DNA of 64,000 bases, taken from contig CAJINV010000001.1 in the NCBI GenBank assembly GCA_905178155.1, positions 1,035,326 to 1,099,325 on the forward strand, read 5' to 3'. This stretch comes from Amoebophrya sp. A120. Taxonomy: Eukaryota; Sar; Dinophyceae; Syndiniales; Amoebophryaceae. Numbering within the stretch: position 1 is the first letter of the stretch; the number at the start of each line of letters is the position of its first letter. This document shows, in pieces, positions 35,501-46,300 of the stretch. The notes under the pieces were generated by a model. It worked only from the letters and a program-made list of their open reading frames with translations. It was not told where the DNA came from and ran no database searches. Made by a program: the position numbers and the translations under genes.

Positions 35501-38075
35501 GCGTCGGACAAGCAGCTCTGGTGGCGCTCCGGGTGCGGATCCAGTATTCTGGTGAATCTTGGCAGAGAACCTATTATCGCCAGCACAACAGCCTCCTTTT
35601 CGCGCAAGTACCTGTCAAGAATTCATTCTCCGCTTGGTAAAGGAAGTAGGCAGCTGGTCGCAAACTTCTTCGCAAATTCACAACAAGTCGATCTTCATGT
35701 GGTGGAACAACATCAAGATGAATGGACATAAGCACTGAAACAAGATTCACAGTTAGAAACTCAAAAAAAAGTTTTTTACTGCAGAAGGCTCATCGCGCCG
35801 TGCCGCTCTTGCTGGTAGTCCTTATTTAGTTCCTCGTCAGTCATCTGTCCAATGACGTAGCTAGCGGTCTCCACTGTTTGTGATACCCTTGAAAACAGTT
35901 TTTTCCGAGCACGACTACCCCTCCGCATGCAAGAAAAACAATTATCAAGTGAACGCTTTCGCTTCTTGGGACAATTCGAAAGAATACAACGCAAAGAATC
36001 AAAGCCGCGCCGAAGTTGTCCATACATTATACGGTGAGGTCACAGTGTGCGAAAAAATAATTTTGATTCCACTTCCATACATCGCACTTGTTGTCTAGCA
36101 CGTCCACATAAGATTCGCCCTCCTCCTGGAACGGCTTCACGAAGATCAGCGCCATATACCCGCAGCCCTGCAAAAGCTCCAGCGACTTATTGGAGTTTCG
36201 ATCGAGTACGGTACCTGAAAAAGTACATCATGTGACAAAAGCTCCTTACATCAAAGTCAAACACGCGGGCTGGTATGAAAATAAGTATGGATTCGCAGAA
36301 ATGCATTATGCATTCATAGCATGCATTTTTTGAAAAGTGCATAAAATCCAACATTGAATCAAAATACATGAGAATGCTCAGGGTTCAGTCACAGTGAAAA
36401 ACTTATTATCCCACAAACTTACCATAACTCGGAAGGTCGTGATTGTGCCCACACAGCTCCAGCCAGCATATTGGTGTGTCCCTTACATCGGTATGGCAGC
36501 AAAAAAAAATGACCCCCACGACAACGAGCCCTCTGGCCAGACTGCAAGCAGAGGCTGAAAATTTTTTGGAACCACAAAAACACAAAGATCTGGATCTTCT
36601 TCCAGGCAAGAGGTGCTTGTTGCTGGCCGTTCGCGATGAAGAACGACCTCGTTCAGGTGTTGCAAATCATATCAACCAAGGCTTATTTCAGAATCTTGTT
36701 CGAGGTCGAACCAAAACAGAGGTGCTAAGTGCTTACATAATCGTTGTCGTCGAAGCAAGATGGTTTGAAAAATATAATTGTTCCCATGCGTACTCTTGGT
36801 CTGTATTCGGGCATTCTCGTATCATTGTAAGCACCTCTTCGAGACTGTTGAGCGCGGCTAGCTCGGTCTCCTCCATGGGAACCAGAAAACTGCTCCCGTT
36901 CGGACGAAACACCTCCAGCTCCACATGCTTCTTTTCCACCGGCTCGCCGGAAGTTGTTGTATCCTGCTTCCCGTCGGCTCCACCACTCGCCGGTGCTGGT
37001 GCAGCAGCACTAGCCGCTCCTACGGCGGGATCTTATCAAAAGGAAAAATCCCCCCTCCCCATATCAAAACGGAAATCTGTGATGCAGATTTGTTGTCACA
37101 AATCAGTTTTGTCATGCTACACGGGAAAAGATGCGGACGGTAGTGCTGGGTGGCGTGGGGAAGCCTTGCATCTTCAGCATGATAGGAGGCATCTGAGAGT
37201 GGGAAACAGCATGACAAATTGCCTGCAAACGAGGCCACGACTGCGGCTCTTGGCCTTCTAGCATGACAAGTCGATTTGTGACCTGAAATACAGCATCACA
37301 AATTTCGTTTTCGATATGGGGAGGGGGGATTTTTCTTTTCGATAGATCTTTTCTCTTGTTCGTGCCGCCTCCGCTCGTTCCGAGAATGTCATCGTCATTC
37401 GTGTTATCAAATGCAAAAATGTCTGGGTCTGGAAGATTCTGAGACTTGTCATGCATGTTTTGCCTGGGCCATGATGTCTGTGATGCATGCCCTAGCATCA
37501 CAGATTTTTTGAGGGCTTCGCGATGCCTATTCCGCATGACAAATGCCCTCTCCGCGTAGCAAAAATTACACTCCCTTTGCTGCTCACGCAATAGATACAG
37601 ATTTTTTTGGAATCCAAATTCAGCATCACAAGTTGCATTCTTCCAGACCCAGACATTTTTACATTTGATATGTGTTCATTAAATCATCCTCCTGGATTAT
37701 CAAAGAAAAAAGCTGTGTTAGTGTAACTATCTTTGGCTGACAGCATCACGAATTGTGTAATGCGTGGCTTGTAAGGGAAAACACACATGATGAAGAGAGA
37801 ACTTCATGGCTGTCTGGCATGACAGGTGTAACTCTGTTGCGCGTTCTGCATTACAGATCTACACTTACACAGTTTTTCTCTTGCATATGGATGTTGAACT
37901 CCGCTCGGCTGCTGGACACCCCGCCGGATCCGACCAGCGGCCCGCCGGTGCTGGAGGTCTTGGTATTGTGGGTCCCACCTCCATTGGGTGGGGAGCGTGG
38001 TCGGTCCGGCAGCGCGGCAGCGGGACCTCCGGACGAGCTGGAAGAACCGGTAGCACCACCCTGGTTGGTCGACAT
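26559..38075 (-). CDS. Large ankyrin-repeat protein with about 29 small exons
   Basis: The ATG at 38075 (MSTNQGGATGSSSSS) follows a 5' leader that itself holds an introner ending 7 bases upstream. The N-terminus is Gly/Ser-rich, then VELEVFRPNGSSFLV and a segment with LELLQGCGYMALIFVKPF, not recognised. From about 35600 down to 27000 the exons encode many ankyrin units (ATCLHLACEDAHLNVVEFL, TCLHVAAAEGHLLIVEYL, TCLHSACDEGRHEVIEFL, TSCLHAACEKGFMDIVQFL, NCLHVACSRGHLSIVEFL) with linkers rich in Ser and Asp. It ends KRWFGREDSKSP and a stop at 26559. Fifteen introners interrupt the coding part; the rest of the introns look GT-AG. Protein-protein interaction is the general role of ankyrin repeats; the partner is unknown. 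No membrane segment is visible. Confidence 0.7.
26666..26964. mobile_element. Family A introner, weak flank TGCGA/CGCAA
   Basis: TATGCATTGC left end with TGTCTGGACGTCTGG, CAGTTGATA right end. Flanks match at only three of five bases, so this is an older copy. Last intron of the ankyrin gene. Confidence 0.8.
27950..28263. mobile_element. Family A introner, flank CCAGC/CCAGG
   Basis: TATCAAATGC left end; right arm altered (CAGACCTACGCATATATATT) and CAATCCATA end. In the ankyrin gene. Confidence 0.85.
28318..28549. mobile_element. Family F introner, flank CTCGC/CTCGC
   Basis: TATGAGAGTG left end with CAACTCCCCCTCATTC, complement on the right, perfect repeat. Second copy at 61401. Confidence 0.9.
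29404..29560. mobile_element. Family G introner, flank ACTTT/ACTTC
   Basis: Left end TATTCTGTGCAAAAGCACCG, right end ACGATACTTTTGCAATGCATA. Shares both ends with the copy at 54037. Confidence 0.8.
29632..29943. mobile_element. Family E introner, flank GGGGG/GGCGG
   Basis: Left end TATTACCACGAAAAATGCGC, right end GGCACTTTTCATTGTAATA. In a Ser/Asp-rich linker of the ankyrin gene. Confidence 0.85.
30339..30603. mobile_element. Family A introner, flank CCCAT/CCGAT
   Basis: TATGCATCGC left end with TGTCGGGGTCGGG, right end CAGACATACTTGCAGGTGATA. Ankyrin gene. Confidence 0.88.
30654..30874. mobile_element. Family D introner, flank CCGGA/CCGGA
   Basis: TATCCACGAAAAAAACTGCG left end, CACAGTTTTTTTCTTGCATA right end, perfect repeat. 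Ankyrin gene; only about 45 nt of exon separate it from the element at 30339. Confidence 0.9.
30930..31257. mobile_element. Family A introner, flank CGCCG/CGCCG
   Basis: TATCAAATGC left end, right end CAGACATAGTTGCCATACGTA, perfect repeat. Contains a short CATCATCAT run. Ankyrin gene. Confidence 0.88.
31463..33106. mobile_element. Family C introner expanded to 1.64 kb by internal tandem repeats
   Basis: Left end TATCCTGTG with ACGTCCCCGCCCCAGAG, right end GGGTGGGGACGTG...GGATA belong to family C. The interior is three copies of a roughly 470-bp unit. Removal joins DERDQA to NDDPTKDV in frame. Flanks no longer match. Confidence 0.85.
31640..33030. repeat. Tandem array, about 3 x 460-483 bp, inside an introner
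   Basis: Each unit holds a 43-46 nt near-perfect palindrome (31837-31879, 32297-32339, 32780-32825; arms CATGCCCGACAGCCAAACC), a smaller hairpin (CTATGGGATT), family C internal sequence (ACTCTAGTGTACCGGTA) and a CAT microsatellite. The spacing of the palindromes is 460 and 483 bp. Confidence 0.85.
33481..33687. mobile_element. Family D introner, flank GTGGT/GTGCT
   Basis: TATCGAAGAAAAAAACTGTG left end, CACAGTTTTTTTCTTGCATA right end. A longer alternative repeat GCGTGGT would place the right end 7 bases further. Ankyrin gene. Confidence 0.85.
33757..34020. mobile_element. Family A introner, flank TGGTA/TAGTA
   Basis: TATCAAATGC left end, CAGACACTTTTGCATTTGATA right end. Splits an ankyrin unit (NDACYY / HGHLPLIEFF). 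Confidence 0.88.
34623..34896. mobile_element. Family A introner, flank GTAGG/GCAGG
   Basis: TATCAAATGC left end; right arm degraded (CCAGACATAAAGATGACATA) with CATGTGATA end. Splits an ankyrin unit before TYLHLAIQKG. Confidence 0.85.
37034..37344. mobile_element. Family B introner, flank GATCT/GATCT
   Basis: 311 bp, perfect repeat, near-identical to the copy at 23874-24184 with about a dozen differences. Ankyrin gene, N-terminal region. Confidence 0.92.
37405..37670. mobile_element. Family A introner, flank CGTGT/TGTGT
   Basis: TATCAAATGC left end, CATTTGATA right end. Same subfamily as 34623, 52414 and 53742. Confidence 0.9.
37698..37887. mobile_element. Family D introner, flank TGGAT/TGGAT
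   Basis: TATCAAAGAAAAAAGCTGTG left end, CACAGTTTTTCTCTTGCATA right end, perfect repeat. Leaves a small exon of about 22 nt between itself and the element at 37405. Confidence 0.9.
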
Positions 38076-38081
38076 TGAGAC

Positions 38082-38312
38082 ATCGCAAGAAAAAACTGTT
38101 TATTTTTCACTGTGAACTTTTATGTATGGAGAAAGTGTATCGCAAAAGTCTATGTTGTCTTGCTACACATGCAAGACAATGGATTTTTAGGCGTGTTTTC
38201 TCATTTGGGAAAAAATGCGCGCATGGCAAACTTCCTTTGTGATGCAAGAACAAACTTGCGTTGCGAAATTTGCAAAATCATCACAGTGAAACAGTCTATC
38301 TTTCCTAGGATA
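38082..38312. mobile_element. Family D-variant introner in 5' leader, flank TGAGAC/TGAGAC
   Basis: Left end ATCGCAAGAAAAAACTG and inner CACTGTGAAC, complement (CACAGTGAAACAG) on the right; 6-bp perfect repeat. Lies 7 bases upstream of the ankyrin gene ATG. Related to the copy at 62816. Confidence 0.85.
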
Positions 38313-40362
38313 TGAGACGCAGCAGATGTGATGCTACGAGGGCAAGCTACAGCTAGCTCTCCTTTATAAAAATTTTCTCTTCCACGACCTAGTAGCGCTG
38401 CCGTCTCTCCTCGTCCTGGTTCTCCGCCGACCCCTCTGTGGAGGAACCACGAAGTCTTAAGACGCGGGCATGACTTCGATTCGATACTTTTCCTTCCGAA
38501 AAAAAACGCTGCAGTGTTGGTGAACGGACCACGAGAAATGGACAAAATTGGCCATGGCTGTTTCGTTTTCAATAAGTTACGACCCACGATGAATATTATA
38601 CGCGTACTACTCAAGTAAGAGAGCCACGAACTAGACGTACTAAAGCTGAACCAGCATCTCGGTTCGAATTTAATAGTCATTAACACCGAGGAGAGATGAC
38701 AGGAACGAACGAAGCGTGCCATCTGATCGACAAGACGAGGACGAGGACCCAACGTTCCATCCTAAGAACTCCGACGAGGAGCGCGAGCGGGCGGCAGACA
38801 AAATCATATACGTGCTGTCCATTAAGTACGGTGCGAAAAAGCTGCGGATTAGAAGTATCAGCCTTTCACTCTAGCAGGTGTAAGTATGGTGACTAGTGCA
38901 CGTGCACCTGGTGTGGGCAGTCTCCGTCTGTCCTTTTTTGCATATTAGTTGAGCATTGAAGAAATCGCTGAGTAATTCTCTGAGGTATCGCACAGAACAA
39001 GAATGCGGGGCCGTGTAATGCATCGTTAGCGTGACGAAATACTGTTGTAGGGATGGAGTATTGAAGATTGTGTCCTGCCGTGAAATTTCAGTATTGAAAC
39101 CGACGTTGTTTTCTTCACAAAGTACGATTTTTACAACAAACCGATACAGATGGGATACATGCCTCGCGTCGAACCAGCACGAAGTGATTTTCTAATACGT
39201 GCAACGTCGAGCTTGTCGATAGAAATCTAAGCAGCATTCTCCACCTCCTCCTCATGTTCATGTATGATGCAAAACAAAAATATTCGTCGCATCTACAACA
39301 TTTTCGGCCGTGCACATAGGTCGTGCCACTCAGCGTCCGCTTCTCGTGTTCACAGAGGCAACAACTCTGTCACGACTCGAGCTCTGACTCACGATGATAC
39401 TTGAAAGAATTCTGTCACGAATCAAGCTCAGACTCACGATAGTGAATCATGTTGATTATGCCACAATATTACTTGAACACGCGCGGCACTATCTTCACAG
39501 CCGGCATTTCATGAAGCCGGGCAAGTGTTCGCTTGCGTGTCGTTCAGTCGTCCCATCAACAAGTGCTCATGTCTCAAATGTAGTCATTGCCATAGCTCTT
39601 AACACCTCCAAAAAAGAAATGGAAACGAGCTTAAGCAGTCTGCATTGGCGGTGCGGTGCGCGTGCGGTGTGGCGCAGATGAGACAAAATAAAGCCGAACC
39701 ATCGACAAATACTTTTCAGGATTCACATAGTATTTTGAACAGTTCCGAGTCATAGATTAATTTTTCATACGTTCTTAATATGTGTGTACGTGTAAGGTCA
39801 TCTTCGAGGACAGTTTTCCTCGGATCACAAAAATATTGAGACTTTTGTCCGCCTAAGCACGAGACTTGGCATGTTCAAAAATCCCGAGCAAATCGAGCGG
39901 CTCGTTATTTTTCTGCAGTATGTGGAAACGGCGATCGAGTAGCTTTTCCTTTTCGTGAAGATTTTCATAAAGTAAAAAGGAAATGGTAAAAAGGCATCCG
40001 ACAAAAAGAAGAAGAACAGATTTCTTCCGATCAAGAAAATTCCAAAAAAGAAAAACAGAATAAACGGGCGCGATGAATTCAGGACCGATCGCGCCCTTGT
40101 GTCAAGAACAGACGCAAAATTTTGCAAAAAACAAGCAGTGATGGACTTGTGCTAATGCAGCTGCACGATAAAGAAGTACATTTTTTGAAAAACTGCGCCC
40201 GGGGAACGAATCAATAGAAGTGACCGGGAACAAATCAAGAATAGAAGTGAAGAGCAACTGAACCGTCTGTATGACATCAGAGCGCGCTGCCAAAACAACC
40301 TCATATGGCGTCGCTGGGGCGATGTAAAGGAAAGGTCCTTAAACCGCCGTGCTTTTTCCCCT
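38313..40362. other. Intergenic, one possible plus-strand exon
   Basis: Contains the 5' leader of the ankyrin gene and the frame at 38674-38874. A direct repeat (CTCTGTCACGACTCGAGCTC / TTCTGTCACGAATCAAGCTC) lies near 39366 and 39411, each followed by TGACTCACGAT. Nothing else is seen. Confidence 0.45.
38674..38874 (+). CDS. Possible exon on the plus strand, RSVPSDRQDEDEDP...
   Basis: An open frame without an in-frame ATG reads an acidic then basic peptide (RQDEDEDPTFHPKNSDEER, then YVLSIKYGAKKLRIRS) and ends in a TAG stop at 38872. It is followed by CAG-GTGTAAGTATG, which looks like a splice donor. This would be the only plus-strand coding sequence in the window and lies just upstream of the divergent ankyrin gene. 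It may be a terminal exon, a gene fragment or chance. I do not recognise it. Confidence 0.2.
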
Positions 40363-43300
40363 CTAACGCAGGCTTCTGCCGGAGCACACTGGGGACTGCT
40401 GGTCGCTCCTCGGGATTTGCGGATACGCTTGGTTCCAGCACGCCACAAAAGCGCTTGCAAAGGCGGGCCTCGGAAACATCCAAAAAGAATCCCAATCCGA
40501 GTCTATTTTAACAACGTTCACCTTCCTGTCCACGTTTAGGTAGTACTGCAGGACCTCTTCGACCGCCTTCCATCCACCGCATCTGCGCCTCGCCCATTTA
40601 TCGGAAACCAGCAATTCAGGCAAGGGAAATAATTCAGATGATTTCAGGTCCTGCAGCCTCGGACACACTTCAGTCAGTACTTCTTGAGGAAGCGCCACCA
40701 GAGGACGAAGGCCAGCCGGAAAACCCGAGTCCGTCGGCTGGAGGTCGAGAAAGCCGGCCTTTTGGTGATAAGGCGTAATCATGGGAGAGTCCTTGCGCTT
40801 CAAGTCCATTCGTCGAAGGAGGTGCGCATCGTCGACAAAAATTATCCACCCGGGGGGCAGGAGCTTCTCGTCTACGTGCCCCGATTCTTCGACTCGCTTG
40901 TAGTCTAGCCACGGGATTCGCTCCAAGTGGTTGAGAAATTTCTGGACCTCCACCAGGTTCTCCTCGAGTTGCTGGCGATACTTTTCCTCGTGGAAAATCG
41001 CAGCATCAGAAAAGAGATCAAGTGTAAAAATGTCTGGGTCTGGAAGAGTGCAAGTTTGTCATGCTTGTCTGGCATGACGCTTAAACCTGCCATGCACGTT
41101 ACCCAAGAGCCCCACTTTGCTGTCATGCAGAAACGCAGTTTGTCATGCAGAATAGGCAACACCTAGAAGCTCAAAAGCTTGTCATGCTGAGCCAGCACTT
41201 GTGGCCTCTTCATGATACGATGCCCAGCATCACAAGTTTCCAGACCCAGACATTTTTACAATCCATAAAAGAGATCCGGCGTTTGCCCTTCAAACAAGAG
41301 GTACCACACTGCCGTCTTGCCCTTTCCCCCGGAGAGGAAGGCGGCTCCTGGGCCTTTGTCTTCAAAGTTCAAGTACTTATAACCCGCTCAGATGTTACAA
41401 TCTCAAACGTTGCAATAGAGTCTGAGATTTGTCTTGCATGTTGAGCATGACAACCTCGCAGAGCGCGCCACTTTCTGCAATACAAATTTCGCCGGATTGT
41501 AGTGGGGTTTGGGGCTCCGGAACTTGTCATGCGCAATCCCATGAGAGTTGGCTTGCTAGATCATGCACTCTTGCATCACAGATTTCCATATTCTATTGTA
41601 ACGTTTGAGATTGTAACACCTGAGCGGGTTATAGTACTCGCGACACTTTTCTTGCTGAGCGTGTCCCGTCCCGCAGCCAAGCCCGGACCTCGTCACTGCC
41701 TCGGCCCACGCCTTGCCCTTGCCGGCCTTGGCCAATTGCAGGGCGTCCAGTGCACTGGCTCGTTCCACTCGCGTCAGGCTGGTGGCCGGAATCTTCGGAG
41801 GCGGGAGTGCAGGTGTGCCGTCCCCTGGTGCGCCTCTTGTCGGCCCTTGTCGACCCGGCACAGCAGCACGTCGTGCCCCCTGGCGCGGCTCGGACAGTGT
41901 TTCCCTTTTTTGTTGCTTTTGAACAAGCGACCGGAGCTGGTCCGCGACCGCAGTCTCGTCTACAGTCGCACTCGTTCCATCCGGCGCCGCAACGAAATGG
42001 TGCCAGCCAGGAGCAAGCTCATCCAACGAGAAGGGCTCTTCGATAACCATGGCCAGAGTATGAAGGTCGCGCCCGGAGGGCGATATTGGTAACCAAATGC
42101 GTGCGCGAAATTCTAACCAGCGCGAAAGCCTAACCAGCCGCGCGGCGAAAGCGCGGCCCTGCGGGCCGCGCTTTGGCGCTATTTATTTTTGATTACAGTC
42201 CCACTCCTTCTTCTTCAAGCCCCCTGCATGAGAAACTGGCCCCCTGGCCAGGAAGGTATCTGGGTCATCGGGGGCTTCCGGATTCGCATTCAAAGCTTAT
42301 CGCAGGAGCCTGCGGGCCGCCGCGGGCTCCACCACTTCCCCGCGGCCCTAAAGGGCCGCGGACAACTACTGTCGCCCGCGGCGGCCCGCAGGCTCCTGCG
42401 ATAAGCATTGAAGGCGAAATCCGGTCTGCTATTTCGCAGCGGGGCATCCTTTCTAGCCCCCTGCATGACAAACTGGCCTCCTGGCCAAGAAGGTATGCGG
42501 AAAGCCGAATCTCCGCGGACCCTTCCGGGCCACCAAAATCGGGCATTTCAGACGCGGCGGAGGTGCAGGATTTGTGCCCACAAACCAGGGCAAATAGGGA
42601 TTTTGTGACATCCCTCCGCCCGCTTCTAATGCGTTTTTTTTTTCACAATCCCGATGGTATGGCGCGACCACGCGCCCGCCGGACCGCCCTTGGCGGCCAG
42701 TTTGTAAGCCTGCCGAGGGTTCTCGGTTTTTTTCAATTTTCGCTCTTTTTTGTGGTTCTTAGGTGGCCGAAGGGCTCCGGACATTTTCACCGACCGCAGC
42801 TGCCTGGCAGTTTCGGAGCCTGCGGAGGGATTGCGCTTTTGCGCATTTTTTTCTCTTTTTCTGGTTTCCAAGTGGCCCGGGCGACCTGGACATTTTTACC
42901 GCCCGCATCTCCCTGGCAGTTTTGAAGCCTGCGGAGGGATTGCGCTTTTGCGCCATTTTTCATCTTTTTTCATTTTCCAAGTGGCCCCAGCGACCTGCAC
43001 ATTTTTACCGCCCGCATCTGAGTGGCAGTTTTGAAGCCTGCGGAAGGATTGCGCTTTTGCGCGATTTCTCATCTTTTTTCATTTTCCAAGTGGCCCGGGC
43101 GACCTGCACATTTTCACCGCCCCCACCTGACTGGCAGTTTTGAAGCCTGCGGGGGGATTGCGCTTTTGCAAGATTTTTCTTCTTTTCCCATTTTCCAAGT
43201 GGCCCGGGGGATCTGCACAAAATCCGACGATTGCTTCCGCCCACGGTATGAAGCAAATTTTTGCCATTTTTTTCCAACTTTTTCCAGTTACGAAGCGGCC

Positions 43301-46300
43301 CAAGGCTTCCGGACAGGTCGCGGGCCTGCTTCTCCAACGCAGCTGCCCAGCGGGCGGAGCAAAAAACAGTCCGTCTATTTTTCAGATATCAAGTGGGCCA
43401 AACCGCAAAAATGCTCTTTTTTCACCTTCTCCCGCTTGGTTTCTGCCGTTTTTGCGACATTTTTGCCCTCCTGGCCATTTTCCCATCTGGTCCGCTTTTT
43501 TTCCCTTCTCCCACTTCATTTCTGGCCATTTCCCTGACCTTCACGCCTCCCGGCGGTTGCCCTATATGGTAACGGCAACTGCCTTCGCGCTGCGTTTGCT
43601 ACGCAATATCGCAAGCGCGCAGAGCGCGCGCGCCGGCTTCGTGGGCCGGCGCGCGCTCTGCGCGCGCGCGCGCACGCATTTGGTTACCAGATCATACTGA
43701 AAAGCGCCCCCAACCCCAGAACTTCGCAGCGCTTGCATTGCGAAGCCTTTCAATGGAAACACTCACCCCACCCTGCGTGGGTGTATCAGCATCGAAAGAA
43801 GTTTTTAAGTCCTAATAGCAAAAATCTGCGCTGCAAAAGAGCCCGGCAACAGCGGGGCATGATATGTACAAGATGCCTTGCGCGCCCAGCTTCTGCACCA
43901 GAAAGTAGACTCACAGGCGTTTCATACAAGACAAAACGGGGTTACTTGATGGAAACTTTGCAACATCTTTAGCAACTTCCGGGTCGTTGGGGGCACTTTT
44001 CATTGCAATACAGGTAGAATTTTGACCAGGGGATTTTCTTCAAGTGACTTTCCAACTGGTGCTTGTACGCGCCGTGTACAAAATTGAAGTACTTCGGACC
44101 TTCCGGAGCGTGGCTCCCTTTGTGGTACAAAATCACCTGCCAAAGCGCTGTCTGGCGGGCCCCGCCCAGGTCGAAATTGAGGAACAAGGGACATTTCCAT
44201 CTGGCACGATTTGCTTCCCCGCAGACGTCCTTCACACGGGCGTCCCACGTTTTCAGATTGTTCGCTTTCGCATAGTTCAGCAAATCATTCGCGACGCGCA
44301 TTTCCGCCTCAGACAGCCGCGCGGCTTCCCCCTCTACAAAATCCTGCCACCGACCGTCGGTCCCCTGCGCAGCATCCCTCCCCGGCCAGTCATCGACCAG
44401 GAACGCAAATTAGAATTGAAACATCCGTGGATAGGAGGTGTCAGTGGTCTACTTTCTTAAGCAACTACATCATGATTAGCGACGAACACACAGCGCCTGG
44501 CGTCAGCGCTTTCTCCTTCACAACTTTTGCGATGACATTATACCGCTCGTCTGCAAAAAGAAAAACAGGCCAAGTCCCGCACGCACAACAAAATCAAAAT
44601 TTGATCTTGTTTTCGTCGGATCTTCGAGAGCAGACCGTCAATAGAGATTTGTCATGCCAAGCACGACAGTTGCAAAAATATCAATATGTCTCCAAAATAA
44701 TAAGGCTCATCAGAACAAGACCCCCCACAATAAAACCACATGTGTTCTTACCGCCATAATTGTAGTCTGCCTGCGAAACTTTTGGTAGCTGAACATGAGC
44801 GACGTCCTTTTCTTCGCGTAGCTTCGTGACCGTGGTTGCGATTAGCTGTAACGGTTCGAGCCGCCTCTCGAGTGGGATCTTGCCATCCATGCCGATGAAA
44901 TACAAAAGTGCCTGCCAAACAGCCGATCGGCGTTTGCGGCTGGGGCCAAAATTCAAAAACTGTCCGCATTTCCCAGGATGCTGCCTGCACAATTCGGTTA
45001 GCTCGTTGGCCCAAGCGCCGAAGTCGTGCTTTGCCTGTTGCTCCAACGTGTCCCCACGGCCAAAGTCTTTGGCCTTACCTAGTAAGGCATGCGCGTTCTG
45101 CTCGTCTTCCTCTGTCAACGGGAGCTCTTGCACGTAGTCCTGCCAACCGGACAACAAGTTCGGCGCATCCGTGTTGTGCTGTTTGTATTTCTCCCACGGA
45201 ATCTTCTGCAACACAATAAAAAACTTTCGTTGCTATCGCTTGCGAATTTGCCCTAGTTAGCATGTTTGTTTTTTAGTACGAAAAAGCATCGTGTGCTGTG
45301 CGGAACCAATTTGAAATTTTTTGCCTGGCTGTTCAGTCCGAACTTGCGCAAGCCGTGCTGTCAGTCCTTGCGATCAGTTTTTTGGCAAGGAAAGTTGAAT
45401 CCTTGGCGCCGGAGGTATTTGGCAGACCAGTGCGGACGAAGTCGTTCACATGCACAAGGACAATCGATGCAAACAACACTCGAAGGCATTCAATTTCAGT
45501 AGGCGTTTCTATGTATAAAACTTTTCTGCACGACCAACTATGGCGAAGAAACAAGAGTGTAAGCGATTGCGGTGCGTAGCTGAAGGTACTTGAGTAACTC
45601 GAAAAGCCAGCCAGACTTGTGACGCAGAACGATCTGAAAGAGCGCTGTTTCCAGACCCCGAGATGAATCGTCAAAATCCAATAGGGCCTTGCACTTTTGC
45701 GGCTTTTTCTCGCAGAACTTCTTCACCTGCCTTGCCCACGCCTCAAACTCCCGGTTCTTCAGACGCTGAAGCATTTTTCTGGCTTGTTGTTGTTCCCGCT
45801 TATGCAGGGAGGAGAACCCGGTGGAATCAAGCTGCTTTCGCTCTCCCAGGATGACCGCAGTCGGACTTTTTACCCCCGCGCTAGCGTCGGCCGCATCAAG
45901 CTCGTTCTCCTCTGCCAGTTGCTTTAGCGCCTCCACCTCAAAAGTATTGACGGGATAAGCTAGCATGACGATTTTTAACGCGGCTCGCTCTGCCGGGGAA
46001 AGCAGTTTCACCGCAGCGACAACCGCCGGCTTGATCACAGTCTCCATGTCGTTTCGAAACACACCGCCACCCAATGGCATCAGAAAAATGCGTTTCTTAT
46101 CCTTGTCTTCCTGGATTTTGGTCGTCGTGCCGGCGCTCTTCATCTCTTGCATGTGCAGGCACGCCGTTTGCCGCAGCGCCCCGTAGTACTGACCAACCAG
46201 CGCCATGATCTCGATTTTTCGGTGCATCTTCACAGTGGGGTTGTTATTGTCATACATTTCCCGCGTCGACATCAACTTTTCGTACCTACCGTACGAACCA

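Larger units (their letters stand above)
42087..43689. mobile_element. 1.6-kb element with TGGTAACC...GGTTACCA ends
   Basis: Inverted ends of at least 20 bp (GGTAACCAAATGCGTGCG). Unlike all others it lacks TAT/ATA ends and a clear 5-bp repeat. It contains a five-unit 109-bp tandem array and strong GC-rich hairpins. It directly abuts a family E introner, so both would be removed as one intron of the multidomain gene. Confidence 0.75.

Noticed and set aside
39394-39681. 95-residue plus-strand frame
   Set aside because: No motif, no supporting neighbours, in AT-rich intergenic sequence.
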